From: DATEPR01 sp036491115
Lineage (GTDB): Bacteria > Actinomycetota > Actinomycetes > Mycobacteriales > Pseudonocardiaceae
DNA: 64,000 nt
Reading direction: 5' to 3'
Assembly: GCA_036491115.1 (NCBI GenBank)
Contig: DASXCQ010000033.1
Coordinates: forward strand, 1 to 64,000
Shown piece after piece: positions 53,187-62,548 of this stretch. Position 1 is the first letter of the stretch. Each line of letters starts with the position of its first letter. The notes under the pieces are model-generated. The model worked only from the letters and a program-made list of their open reading frames with translations. It was not told the origin of the DNA and searched no databases. Position numbers and translations under genes: made by a program.

Positions 53187-54413
53187 TCAGGCGTCGACCA
53201 GCACCTGCCACGCCGTCGGGTCGACGGTCACCTCGCCGGCGAGCGCGGCGATCGCCCGGCTGGCGACGGCGGCGCTGACCGGATCGAGATCCGCGAGCGT
53301 CCGGGCGCTGTGGTGGTCGGGGCCGGCCTGGATGCGATTGAGCACCGCGACCAGTTCCCGCCAGGCGTGCTGCTTGCCCAACTCGTCGAGTGCATCGTCC
53401 ACCAGGGCGGCGACCCGTTCGTCGGCCTCGGGCTGTGCCGCGACCACCATCGCCGAGATGACCGGCTCCCACGCGGCGAGGGACTCCTGGACCGCGGTGA
53501 CACGCGCGCCGTCGATCATCGCCATGATCGAGTCGATCACGGCCTGGCCGCTCTCGCCCCGGGACGGCAGCACGCCGACCAGTTCGGTGAACCGGACGCC
53601 GGGCAGCGCGTCCACGTTCTGGCACACGTCGTTGAACGACAGCGGTGACCGCGTCGGCGTCGGGTCCGCCGCCTGGTCCGCGTCACTCAGCAGCCGGTCG
53701 ACCTGCTCCGCGCCGCCGATGAGCCTGCCGATGGACTGCACCGACGTGGCCAGCCGGGGGCTGCCGATCTGGTGGCGGATCACGGCGGCGGCCAGGCGGT
53801 GCGCCCACACGGCTTTCGGGTCGTCGTCGGCGCGCATGAGGTGATTGGCCAGGTTGTAGTGGCTGACCGCGATCGCTTCGGCGTCCGTGCCCCGGTACTT
53901 CAGGCGCAGCGCGTCGGTCTCCTGGTCGACGGCGAGATTGAGGTGGCCCAGGTGGGCGTCGGTGTCGGCCAGCGCGGACAGGGTGTTGCCCATCAGCGTG
54001 ATGTCCTGGGCCCTGCCGAACGCGGCCCGGCACTGGTACAACAGCTCCTGCGCCTCCCGCGCCTTGCCCAGCCGCAGCAGCGGACCGTAGTCGTTGAACC
54101 AGCCCACCGCCCGTTCGACCTCGTTGGCCTGACGGTCCTCTTGGGACTGTCGGACGGCTGCGTTCAGCTCCAGGGCTTCCTGCCACCGGCCCAGCCCGTG
54201 CGCGGCGACGACCCCGAGGCTCAGGATGTCCTCCCGGACGCTCCACGCCGGGGCCACTCCGTCGGTCCGCGGCGGATCGGCCAGCTCGGCCATGACGGCC
54301 CGGCATCGCGCCACCTCGGCCAGCACGTCCTCCAGGCGACCCTGCTGATACAGCGTCTGCAACCGGCCGCCTTCCGCGTTGAGGCGATCCCAGTCCGTCA
54401 TCTTGTCCGTCAT
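53187..54413 (-). CDS. TPR-repeat cytoplasmic protein
   Basis: 408 residues, all-helical with tetratricopeptide-like pairs (LNAEGGRLQTLYQQGRLEDV, LGRWQEALELNAAVRQSQED, LADTDAHLGHLNLAVDQETD). No catalytic motif. ATG 54413 overlaps the CopC-like stop (ATGA), so it is translated from the copC mRNA. Its role beside a periplasmic copper protein is unknown. Confidence 0.75.
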   Translation of the reverse strand: MTDKMTDWDRLNAEGGRLQTLYQQGRLEDVLAEVARCRAVMAELADPPRTDGVAPAWSVREDILSLGVVAAHGLGRWQEALELNAAVRQSQEDRQANEVERAVGWFNDYGPLLRLGKAREAQELLYQCRAAFGRAQDITLMGNTLSALADTDAHLGHLNLAVDQETDALRLKYRGTDAEAIAVSHYNLANHLMRADDDPKAVWAHRLAAAVIRHQIGSPRLATSVQSIGRLIGGAEQVDRLLSDADQAADPTPTRSPLSFNDVCQNVDALPGVRFTELVGVLPSRGESGQAVIDSIMAMIDGARVTAVQESLAAWEPVISAMVVAAQPEADERVAALVDDALDELGKQHAWRELVAVLNRIQAGPDHHSARTLADLDPVSAAVASRAIAALAGEVTVDPTAWQVLVDA

Positions 54414-54955
54414 CGGGACAACGTCCTTTCCTGCGTGACTAGTGCGCGCCGGCGCGGGCGCAGGGCCGCACCGAGCACCCCACCGAGAACGACGACGGCG
54501 ATCAGGATCCACACCCAGAACGGCACCCCGCCACCACCGGTGGGTGGCGCTGCCGCCGAGCTGACCGGCTTGCCGTTGCCGGCTTTGGTCAGCCGGAACG
54601 TGATGCTCCCCGACACGGGGTGCGAATCGGCCGAGATGATGTGGTAGGTGGCCGTGTAGGTGCCGACCGGGCCGAGCGGGGCCACCGTGGTGGCCGCCGA
54701 GTCGCCCAGCACCGAGGCGTGCGACGTGCGTTCCCAGTGCTTGCCGTCCGGTCCGATCACAACGATGGTGTCGTTGCCCCGCTGGACGGGTGCGTCGAAG
54801 TTGAACCGGACCAGCGCCGGACCAGTGGTCAGTTTGGTGCCCGCCGCGGGTACCGAGCCGATCAGCACGTTGTGTGCCGACGCCGGCGTGGCGAGACCGA
54901 CCACGGTCAGCCCGGCCAACAGCACGCCGACAAGGACGACGAGCAGATGCCTCAT
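54410..54955 (-). CDS. CopC-domain membrane-anchored protein
   Basis: 181 residues. Signal peptide (LLVVLVGVLLAGLTVVGLAT, cleavage near ASA), giving mature His-first HNVLIGSVPAAG, the N-terminal His being the copper ligand of CopC/YobA-type cupredoxin-like folds. A second ligand His is in HIISADSHPVSGSITF. A C-terminal helix (VPFWVWILIAVVVLGGVLG) and RRRR tail anchor it. Paired with the CopD-like gene at 58477. Confidence 0.83.
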   Translation of the reverse strand: MRHLLVVLVGVLLAGLTVVGLATPASAHNVLIGSVPAAGTKLTTGPALVRFNFDAPVQRGNDTIVVIGPDGKHWERTSHASVLGDSAATTVAPLGPVGTYTATYHIISADSHPVSGSITFRLTKAGNGKPVSSAAAPPTGGGGVPFWVWILIAVVVLGGVLGAALRPRRRALVTQERTLSR

Positions 54956-55520
54956 GCCACTGCCTCTCCTACTTGAGCATGGGGCCGCACCTGACGTGGC
55001 ACGGCGGGTGGACACGCCGGCCCCGCACGCCGGCGCGATGGCAAGGACACGGCGAACGCCACGACGCACCCGGACCGCCCCGGGCGAGGGCCTGCTCACC
55101 AGTCGCCGCTAGCAGCGTAGAACGCGCCTGTGGCGTTCGGACCCCCCAATTCGGGGTGTCACGCGATCGGAGCAATTGGGCGGCCCTGCCAAATCCACAA
55201 TGGAGCATCGATCGAGCCGGCGTTTGGCGGTGTCGATTCGTCCTGATGGGGAGAGCCCCTCAGTTTTAGGGCTGGCTGCGTCAGTTGCAGACGGGCATCC
55301 TTGCACGTTGCAAGGTTGTTTTGACCAACGATCATGACCTCAGCTGTACTTCCGGCCGCCCGGTGACCCGTGACCGTACCACAGGCACCGCCGGTCGGGA
55401 CTTCCGTCCCGAGCTGATGAGGCGGCTCGACCGAAGACGCCGCTCGTCTCGCCCCCGTGTATCGGCCGTATGCGTGGGTGAGGCGGGCGTGCTCGGCGCA
55501 GCCTCGGAAGGAATCGAACT
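54956..55520. other. Divergent intergenic region with an inverted repeat
   Basis: 565 bp between copC and the multicopper oxidase, expected to hold both promoters. Contains CCTTGCA-CGT-TGCAAGG (see separate entry). I see no gene. Confidence 0.6.
55299..55315. promoter_or_regulatory. Inverted repeat in copC/oxidase intergenic region
   Basis: CCTTGCA-CGT-TGCAAGG, perfect 7-bp arms, 206 bp before the oxidase start. A partial half-site TTGCAG lies at 55285. No regulator gene is adjacent, so the binder is unknown; copper control is a guess. Confidence 0.5.
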
Positions 55521-57746
55521 ATGTCTGAATTGCCGGACCAGCCGGAACAGGCTCCCGATGTTCCGGAAGAGTCGCAAGCGAAGAGCGGGTTATCCCGCCG
55601 GGTTGTGCTGAGAATCGGCGCCGTCGGCGCGACCGCCGCCGCCATCGGTGTCGGCCGCGCGATGGCCATGCCGAACATGCGTCAGCGGGGTCTCGCCAAC
55701 CCCGACGGCTTCATCGACGCCGCGTCGATCTCCCTCACCGACTCGGTGTTCACCGAGGTGTTCACGACCAGCCCGCTGATCCTCAATCCGTTCAACGACG
55801 CTCTGCCCGTGCTGAAGGCTGAGCGGCCGATCCCGATCAGCGAGCTCGACCCACCTCCCGGCCCGGGCGTCGGCCAGCAGAACTCGCTGGGCAACGAGAC
55901 CCACCAGCTCTGGTCGAGCGACATCGGCTTCCCGGACCCGCTCTTCTACCGGTTCAAGTGGGAGGTCGCCACCCACGACTGGACGTCGTCGCAGGTGATG
56001 CCGATCGACAAGAACGGCAAGCCGACGCAGTCGTTCGACGCCCAGGGCAACACGATCCCGGCCGGAACCGTGCGCACCCTGCCCTCGTCGGTGGTGTGGA
56101 CGCACAACGGCACCGTGCCCGGCCCGATGATCAACGCCGAGTACGGCCAGCCGAACCTGGTCCGGTTCGAGAACCACATCCACGAGAACCCGCAGAACCT
56201 GGACTCCCAGGACTTCGGTGCTCCGGACGGCTCGGTGCTGATCCACCTGCACAACGGGCACACCGCACCGGAGAGCGACGGCAACCCGCACTACGCGTCG
56301 ATCGCCGGCCCCAAGAACCGGGGTTGGCCGCCGGGCACGTTCGTGGACCAGCTCTACCTGAACTTCCCCGCCGGCTTCGACGACCGGGAGAAGGTCAGCT
56401 TCTGGTGGTACCACGACCACACGAAGGACCACACCTCGTCCAACGTGTACAAGGGCCTGTTCGGCGTGTACCCGTTCTACGACCCGACCAACAACCGGGA
56501 CAACGGTGACGAGACCACCGGTCTACGGCTGCCCGGCGTGCGTACCGACAACGGTGACGGTTCGTTCGACGTCGAGTTCGACATTCCGCTGGCGTTCTAC
56601 GACACCAGGCTGGAAGACGGCGTCACGCTGCACAACGACTTCCACGACCCGGAGTTCCCGCTGGCGAAGAACCCGAGGACGCACCCGGAGTGGTGGGGGC
56701 AGCTGTTCTTCCGGCACTTCCCCGACCACGGTTTCGTCGGCGACATCTTCACCGTCAATGGCAAGGCGTTCCCGACGCTGGAGGTCAAGCGGCGCAAATA
56801 CCGCTTCCGCTTCCTGGACGCGTCGATCTCCCGGATCTACGACTTCCAGCTGATGACCTCGACCGGTGGTCCGAAGTCCGCCGCGTCGCTGGGCTACGGT
56901 GGTGACGAGCTGCAGGGCCAGTACCGGATCCAGGACGGCCAGCAGTGCATGCAGCTCATGGAGATCGCCACCGACGGCGGCCTGCTGCCCACCCCGCAGC
57001 TCCGGAACAACTTCGAGTTGTGGCCGGCCAAGCGTCGTGAGTTCATCGTCGACTTCACGAAGTTCCAGGACGGCTCGCCGACCATCAAGGGCGACGAGAT
57101 CTTCCTGACCAACGTGATGAAGATGACGACCGGCCGGATGTGGGACTCGTCGCTGCGGTTCTCGCCGGACCCGAACTACAAGATCCCCATGCTGAAGTTC
57201 GTCATCGGCGACGACGCTCCGGACAACAGCGTGATGCCGGTGCCTGGCCAGACCATCCTGCGGGACTTGCCGCCGGTGCCGGACAACGTCGACGACCTGA
57301 TGGACAACCGGCTGATCTTCGAGGTCCAGCGCGGCAGCGCGGGTGGCGAGCTGGAGTGGCTGATCAACGGTGAGCCGTTCGACCCGTTCACCATCCTCAA
57401 CAGCCTGAAGAACCCGGCGGGTAACACGCCGCCGGCCACACCGCAGATGAACAGCTTCAACATCTGGGAGATCCGAAACGGCGGTGGCGGGTGGGTGCAC
57501 CCGATCCACCTGCACATGGAGGAACACCGGACGCTGATGCGCAACGGCAAGTCGATCCTGCCGAACAATCCGGATCCGGGTCACCCGGACGACATCTCGA
57601 TGGAGGACCTGGCCGCGACCGACCCGAGCGAATCGGTGATCATCTATCGCGGTTTCCGGAACTTCACCGGTCCCTACGTCGTCCACTGCCACAACCTGAT
57701 GCACGAGGATCACGCGATGATGTTCGCCTGGAGCATCGTGCCGTGA
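55521..57746 (+). CDS. Exported multicopper oxidase
   Basis: 741 residues. A twin-arginine leader SRRVVLRIGAVGATAAA (about 25-41) exports it folded. All four copper-binding segments are present: LIHLHNGHTA (about 234-243), WWYHDHTKDH (about 294-303), HPIHLHMEEH (about 660-669) and HCHNLMHEDHAMM (about 720-732, with Cys for T1 copper). The size and HLHNGH form resemble bilirubin-oxidase/CotA/phenoxazinone-synthase types. It heads a rightward operon with CopD-like genes. Confidence 0.87.
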   Translation: MSELPDQPEQAPDVPEESQAKSGLSRRVVLRIGAVGATAAAIGVGRAMAMPNMRQRGLANPDGFIDAASISLTDSVFTEVFTTSPLILNPFNDALPVLKAERPIPISELDPPPGPGVGQQNSLGNETHQLWSSDIGFPDPLFYRFKWEVATHDWTSSQVMPIDKNGKPTQSFDAQGNTIPAGTVRTLPSSVVWTHNGTVPGPMINAEYGQPNLVRFENHIHENPQNLDSQDFGAPDGSVLIHLHNGHTAPESDGNPHYASIAGPKNRGWPPGTFVDQLYLNFPAGFDDREKVSFWWYHDHTKDHTSSNVYKGLFGVYPFYDPTNNRDNGDETTGLRLPGVRTDNGDGSFDVEFDIPLAFYDTRLEDGVTLHNDFHDPEFPLAKNPRTHPEWWGQLFFRHFPDHGFVGDIFTVNGKAFPTLEVKRRKYRFRFLDASISRIYDFQLMTSTGGPKSAASLGYGGDELQGQYRIQDGQQCMQLMEIATDGGLLPTPQLRNNFELWPAKRREFIVDFTKFQDGSPTIKGDEIFLTNVMKMTTGRMWDSSLRFSPDPNYKIPMLKFVIGDDAPDNSVMPVPGQTILRDLPPVPDNVDDLMDNRLIFEVQRGSAGGELEWLINGEPFDPFTILNSLKNPAGNTPPATPQMNSFNIWEIRNGGGGWVHPIHLHMEEHRTLMRNGKSILPNNPDPGHPDDISMEDLAATDPSESVIIYRGFRNFTGPYVVHCHNLMHEDHAMMFAWSIVP

Positions 57747-58474
57747 CCGACGGCGTGGTGGCGTCCGACCGGGCGCCACCACGCCGCACCTACCCGCCGG
57801 ACCACGGAAGCGAGAGCACGATGGCGAGCAGGACATTCACCGACCGCATGCGCGGGTTCTTCGACCCACGGCCGGCGCGGTGGCGCACGGTGGTCATCAT
57901 CGGCATCGTCCTGGCCTATGCCGACGGGTATCTTCTCGTCGCGCTCACCGGTGCCGTCGGCGCCATCGAGCGCACCAACCACCCGTTCGGTGCCTGGCTG
58001 GAGGAGTCCGCGGTCCTGGTGCCGCTGATCATCCTCGCCGAACTCCTGGTGCTGAAACTGGTCCGGCGCCGGAGCGGCCCGGTCCTGCGCTCGTGGCGTG
58101 GGACGGTGGTCGCCGGGTTGTTGATCGCGATGGCCGCGTCGGTCACCGGATTCCTCGCCATCACCGCGAGCACCGGGTACGACTACAGCCTCCAGACCAA
58201 ACTGATCGTCTTCGAGGAGAACATCGACAACGTCAACGGTGTGCCCCTGGTCCCCGCGGGTAGCACAGTGGCCCGCGGCAACTGCAACTCCATGATCTGC
58301 AACGAGGAACGCTTCTCGCTGGCCACCGACGTCCGCGGTGTGGCGATCTCGGCGCCGATCCTGGTCGTCGGCAACATCGTGCTGGTCGGGCTACTGCTGG
58401 CCTACTTCGGCGGCCGGCTGGGCGCGCCGGAGCGCCGCAGGACCGAGCCGGTTCCCTCCACCGAGAAGGTCTGA
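57743..58474 (+). CDS. Membrane protein of the copper-type operon
   Basis: 243 residues from GTG 57743 (GTGA overlap with the oxidase stop); ATG 57821 would give 217. Four predicted helices: WRTVVIIGIVLAYADGYLLVAL, VLVPLIILAELLVLKL, VVAGLLIAMAASVTGFLAI and ISAPILVVGNIVLVGLLLAY. The loop has CNSMICNEE, a pair of Cys that could bind metal. No family recognised. Confidence 0.65.
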   Translation: MTDGVVASDRAPPRRTYPPDHGSESTMASRTFTDRMRGFFDPRPARWRTVVIIGIVLAYADGYLLVALTGAVGAIERTNHPFGAWLEESAVLVPLIILAELLVLKLVRRRSGPVLRSWRGTVVAGLLIAMAASVTGFLAITASTGYDYSLQTKLIVFEENIDNVNGVPLVPAGSTVARGNCNSMICNEERFSLATDVRGVAISAPILVVGNIVLVGLLLAYFGGRLGAPERRRTEPVPSTEKV

Positions 58475-58476
58475 CC

Positions 58477-59547
58477 GTGAACCGGAGACTGGCCACACTG
58501 CTCCCGCCCGCCGCCGCCGAGGCCGAGGTCGCCGACCGGCGGCCACGGTACGTGCTGCTGCTCGTCCTCGCGGGCTGCGTCATCATCGGCTCCCTGGTCG
58601 GCCTGGCGATCACCACCACCGTGACCGCCGGAGAGATCACGTCCGGCCCACTGGTCCAGCTCGGTCTGGCCCTGTCCAGGTCCATTCTGGACGGTTCGGC
58701 TGTCGTCACGCTCGGCATGAGCCTACTGCCGAAACTGGTCCTGCCCGAACCGTCCGACGGCGTGGCCGGGCCGCTCGCGTCGGCCCGGCTGATCGCCGTG
58801 GTCAGCTCCGCGGTGTGGCTGGTGTCCGCGCTCGTGTCCATGATGTTGGAGATCGTGGACATCAACGTCGGTGAGCCGATCACGCTCGGCGCGATCCGGC
58901 AGTACGTGAGTGGTGTGGGCGCCGGGCAGGCCCACGTGCTGGTCGCGTGCGGCGCGTTCGTGTACCTGGTGCTCGCCGTGCTGGCGCTGCGCCGTGGTGA
59001 GCAGGTGCCGGCCGAGATGCGTATCGCGGTCGTCGTGTTCACCCTGCTACCGCTGTCCGCGACCGGGCACGCGTCGGTCAGCGGAGTGCAGAACCTGCGG
59101 CTCGTCGCCCTGTTGTCGCTCGAGGTGCACGTGATCGCGGCCGTGGCATGGACCGGCGGCCTGCTCGCGGTGATGCTCCTGCTCGGCCTGGACCGCACCC
59201 TGCTCGCCGGGGCACTGCCCCGATTCTCCAGACTGGCCACTGTGTGCGTGTTCATGACCGGGTTCACCGGCCTGTTCAACGGTTGGTTCGAGCTGTACAG
59301 CACGCCCGGTATCCACTGGTACGCCGCGCTGTTCACCACCCGGTACGGGTGGGTCCTGATCGCCAAGGGCCTGTGCGTGCTGACCGCGGGCCTGCTCGGC
59401 GGCTACACCCGGTTCCGACTGCTGCCCGGGATCATCGAACGGCGGACCACCTCGGTGGTCGCGTGGACCACCGTCGAACTCGGTGTGCTCGCCGTGGCGT
59501 TCGGCCTGGCCGCCGTCCTGATCCGGGCACCCGTGGTGAACGGCTGA
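58477..59547 (+). CDS. CopD-like copper resistance membrane protein
   Basis: 356 residues with eight or nine helices. CopD-type features are TGHASVSGVQNLRLVALLSLEVHVIAAVAW (about 194-223; His in TGH and EVHVIA), then MTGFTGLFNGWFE and TTRYGWVLIAKG. It starts GTG, 2 bp after the previous stop. CopC and CopD usually act together in copper uptake or tolerance; here copC is divergent at 54410. Confidence 0.8.
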   Translation: MNRRLATLLPPAAAEAEVADRRPRYVLLLVLAGCVIIGSLVGLAITTTVTAGEITSGPLVQLGLALSRSILDGSAVVTLGMSLLPKLVLPEPSDGVAGPLASARLIAVVSSAVWLVSALVSMMLEIVDINVGEPITLGAIRQYVSGVGAGQAHVLVACGAFVYLVLAVLALRRGEQVPAEMRIAVVVFTLLPLSATGHASVSGVQNLRLVALLSLEVHVIAAVAWTGGLLAVMLLLGLDRTLLAGALPRFSRLATVCVFMTGFTGLFNGWFELYSTPGIHWYAALFTTRYGWVLIAKGLCVLTAGLLGGYTRFRLLPGIIERRTTSVVAWTTVELGVLAVAFGLAAVLIRAPVVNG

Positions 59548-59599
59548 GCCGACCAGTTCTGTCAGTGCGACTGTCAGCGCGACGAAGGGACCCCGCACC

Positions 59600-60103
59600 G
59601 TGGCCGTGACCGTTTCCCCGCCGGCCGTCCGCAGCACGTTGCCGCGCTCGGTGACCGTAGCGGCGACAGTTTTCGTGGTGACAGGAGCACTTCGCCTGAC
59701 CACAGCCGCCGAGCAACTCGGCCTGTCCGCCGGCCTGGCGGCCCTGTTCTTCGTGGTCGCCGCGGCCCAGATCGCCTTCGGCCTGGCGTTGGCCGCGGGC
59801 GTGCCCCGGATGACGTCGACACCGGTGGCGATCACCGCGATGGTGATCACCCTGGCGTTCATCGCGGGCTGGCTGGTGGTCACGACATCCACCGTGCCGC
59901 TGTACCCGTTGATGAACGGCGACTTCGCGGTCGACGTCCTGGACCTCGCCGCCGCCATCCTGGAACTGACCGGCGTGGTCGCGCTCTGCCGAAGCCTGCC
60001 CCAGCAGACCCGACCCCGGGTCGTCTGGACCCTCGTCGGCATGGCCAGCGCCGCCTGGCTCCTGTGGGTGGTCATCGCCGTCATCGCCGGCCTCGCCAAC
60101 TGA
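59600..60103 (+). CDS. Small integral membrane protein
   Basis: 167 residues, four predicted helices (TVAATVFVVTGALRLTTAAE; AALFFVVAAAQIAFGLALAAG; MVITLAFIAGWLVVTTSTVP; AAWLLWVVIAVIAGLAN). GTG start, 52 bp after the CopD-like gene; probably in the same operon. Family unknown. Confidence 0.65.
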   Translation: MAVTVSPPAVRSTLPRSVTVAATVFVVTGALRLTTAAEQLGLSAGLAALFFVVAAAQIAFGLALAAGVPRMTSTPVAITAMVITLAFIAGWLVVTTSTVPLYPLMNGDFAVDVLDLAAAILELTGVVALCRSLPQQTRPRVVWTLVGMASAAWLLWVVIAVIAGLAN

Positions 60104-60157
60104 GGGCGGCCGGCCGCCGGTGCGGCGGCTCCGGTCGAGTACGCGCGTTGTCGCCGA

Positions 60158-61161
60158 TCAGGTCGAACGGCGGCTCGCCGCGACCAACTCCCCGGATCCC
60201 GGGCCTGCGGGTGCACCGCCGAGGGTCAGGCCGAGTTCGGTGCCCAGGAACGCCAGGGTTTCACCCACCACGCCGATGCCCCGCGACATCGCACGCAGGC
60301 TGTGGCCCACGCCGCGTTCGGTGCGCAGCACGATCGGGCGGTGGGCCGGATCGGCGGCGGACAGGTCGGCGAGCCACAGGTCGGTGCGGCGGCCGGTGCC
60401 CTCGGTGACGCTGATCGTCAGCCAGCGGCCGTCCGGTGTGGTTGTCACGCCGTAGTAGTCGGTTTGCTCCGGCCGTCGCCGAAGATCAGGACGTCGTCGT
60501 CGGGGGACGTGCCGACTCGGTGCAGGTAGACGCGGCGGTGGTAGCGGCGTTCGGTCGGTGGGACGAGGTCCGGGGCGAGGCGGCGGACGTAGTAGTACGC
60601 CTGCCCGCCGGGCAGCCACGCGACCGGGGCACGGCGAACCCGGTCGATCGGGCCGTCCACGACCTCGCCTGCGGCCACGTCCAGCACGCGCAACCGGGAT
60701 TCCTCGGTGCCGCCGCCGGCCAGTTGGTAGGCCAGGAGATCGCCCTCGACGGACGGGTGCCAGATCTCCAGTGTGGTGCCGCCGGACGGGTCCACGCGCA
60801 TCGGGTCGACCAGTTCGATCGGGTCCCCGTCACCGTGTGACACGCACAGCGCGGGGTGGTCACGGCCGATGGTGCGCATCGCGAAGAACGTGTGGTCGCC
60901 ACGGAGTCGGGGCAGGAGTGACGCGGACGACCCGACCACCAGCACGAGATCCGGCCGTCCGCCGTCGTCCGCCGGTGTGGAGTCCCCGCGCAGCACGGTC
61001 GCCACGCCGCCGAACCGGGTGCAGGCCGCGCCGGCCTCACTGGCGACGGTCTCGACCAGCGGTCCGTCCCCGCAGACGAGAACCCGCCGCGAACCGAGTC
61101 CCCGGAAGGCGTCCGGCGGCAGCCACGCCGGGTGGAGCGGTGATGGATCCGCAGTGGTCAT
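60158..61161 (-). pseudogene. S9-type (prolyl-oligopeptidase-like) peptidase, frameshifted and truncated
   Basis: From ATG 61161 the frame reads the N-terminal propeller of an S9 peptidase (AWLPGGQAYYYVRR, YHRRVYLHRVGTSPDDDVL). It breaks at GDGRSK near 60465, and the next frame continues with EQTDYYGVTTTPDGRWLTIS and RRTDLWLADLS. The sequence then ends in non-homologous residues at 60158. The whole hydrolase domain with the catalytic Ser is missing. The N-terminal 60 residues are also atypical. Inactive remnant. Confidence 0.72.
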
Positions 61162-61238
61162 GCGACGCCCGATCTGGTGCTCCGGTCAGGTACCGACACC
61201 AACCTACCGAGCTTTCGGATAGTTTCGTTCTGCGCATC

Positions 61239-61607
61239 CTACGACTGGCTGGCGCGGAACCTGTCCAGCTGACGACGGTCGCGTTTCGTCGGCCGGCCGG
61301 CCCCGCGGTCCCGGAAGGCGACGGGCGGTTCCGCCGGCGGTGCGGGCGTGCGGTCGATGAAGCACGTGGCCGCGTCCGCCGCGCCGACCCGCTTCTGGAT
61401 GACGCGCACCACTTCGACCACCCGGGTCCGGTCCCCGACCCTGGCTCGTATCTCGTCCCCAGGAGCCACCGAGGTCGCCGGCTTGGCGGGCCGATCGTTC
61501 ACGCGCACGTGCCCACCGCGGCAGGCGTCCACCGCGTCCGGCCGCGATTTGGTCAGCCGGACCGCCCACAGCCACCGGTCGACGCGCACGGACTCCACGA
61601 TCGCCAT
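61239..61607 (-). CDS. S4-domain RNA-binding protein (Hsp15-like)
   Basis: 122 residues. S4 domain at about 5-65 (VRVDRWLWAVRLTKSRPDAV, GHVRVNDRPAKPATSVAPGD), then a basic C-terminal tail (GAGRPTKRDRRQLDRFR). Hsp15 relatives bind 50S subunits with stalled peptidyl-tRNA. ATG 61607 is chosen; longer readings run into unrelated sequence. Confidence 0.82.
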   Translation of the reverse strand: MAIVESVRVDRWLWAVRLTKSRPDAVDACRGGHVRVNDRPAKPATSVAPGDEIRARVGDRTRVVEVVRVIQKRVGAADAATCFIDRTPAPPAEPPVAFRDRGAGRPTKRDRRQLDRFRASQS

Positions 61608-61660
61608 CGTACCCAGCCCTTTTCCGGCATATCGGTTGTCGACGGTGGCGAGGCCACTCG

Positions 61661-61858
61661 TCATTCCGGGCTGTAGAAGACGGTCAGCAAGGAGATCGGC
61701 ACGCCGTCCGCGGGTTCGTCCTCGGCCCGTATCTCGTCGACCAGCGCGGCGATCCGCGCGCGGTACTCGTTCGCCTTCTCCCGCGACACCGTGACGACGG
61801 AGCCGTTGAGCACCGGCTTGCGGTAGGACTGTTCGTCCGGGATCTCCTCGTCGAAGCG
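61661..61858 (-). pseudogene. C-terminal remnant of an HTH regulator (ArsR type)
   Basis: About 65 codons: FDEEIPDEQSYRKPVLNGSV, VTVSREKANEYRARIAALVD and ISLLTVFYSPE to the stop at 61661. It matches the tail of winged-helix regulators of the ArsR group; the DNA-binding domain is gone. At 61855-61860 it abuts the remnant of a divergent MFS gene. Confidence 0.55.
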
Positions 61859-62420
61859 GATCCTGCGCGCCGCTGCCCTGCTGGTCGCCGCGCTGAACAC
61901 GATCGGCGCGCCGATCGTGCTGATCGCGACCGTGATCCTGCAGCGGCAGGCCGTGCGGCCGGTGTTCATCGGCATCGCGCTGGCCGGATTCGCCGTCGGC
62001 AGCCTGCTCGGTGCCACGGTGGTCACGCCGTTGCACCGCCATCTCGGACCCGGTGCGCTGCTGCTGGGTGTGGTGGCGATCGAGGCACCGCTGGTGGCGT
62101 GCCGTGGCCTGCCGTGGGGTCCGTGGTGGATGGCGGCGGTGCTGATGGCCGCCGGTTTCGGCATTCCCGCGTTGCAGGTACTCGTCGACGTCCTGATCTT
62201 CCGGCAGGTGCCGGACGCGCAGCGCGGCCGGGTCATCGCGGCCGTGATGACGCTGTTCGGTCTGGGCGTGCCGGCCGGCTCGGCACTGGCCGGCGTGCTG
62301 CTGGAGTACCTCAGCCCGGCTACCGCGATGCTCGTACTCGGGTGCGTGCTGCTCGTCGCCGTGGGATACGCGGCGTCCAGACCACACCTGCGCGCCGCCC
62401 AGTGGCCGGTCAGTCAGTGA
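61857..62420 (+). pseudogene. C-terminal part of an MFS transporter
   Basis: Reads LRAAALLVAALNTIGAPIVL (about 61863) through six membrane helices to SRPHLRAAQWPVSQ at 62420. The N-terminal half (first six helices, motif A) is missing. The intact transporter would be about 400 aa. GTG 61917 could start a 167-residue peptide, but none is needed. Junction with the ArsR-type remnant. Confidence 0.65.
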
Positions 62421-62548
62421 GCCCGCCGCGATCGGCCGTTCCCATGACATCGGCTGGTCGGTGGGCGGTGAAGGCGCGGACGACATGGCCGCCGAGGGAA
62501 TGTCCGACGAGCAGGTAGGGCGGAGCGCACCGACCGACAGGGACGGGA

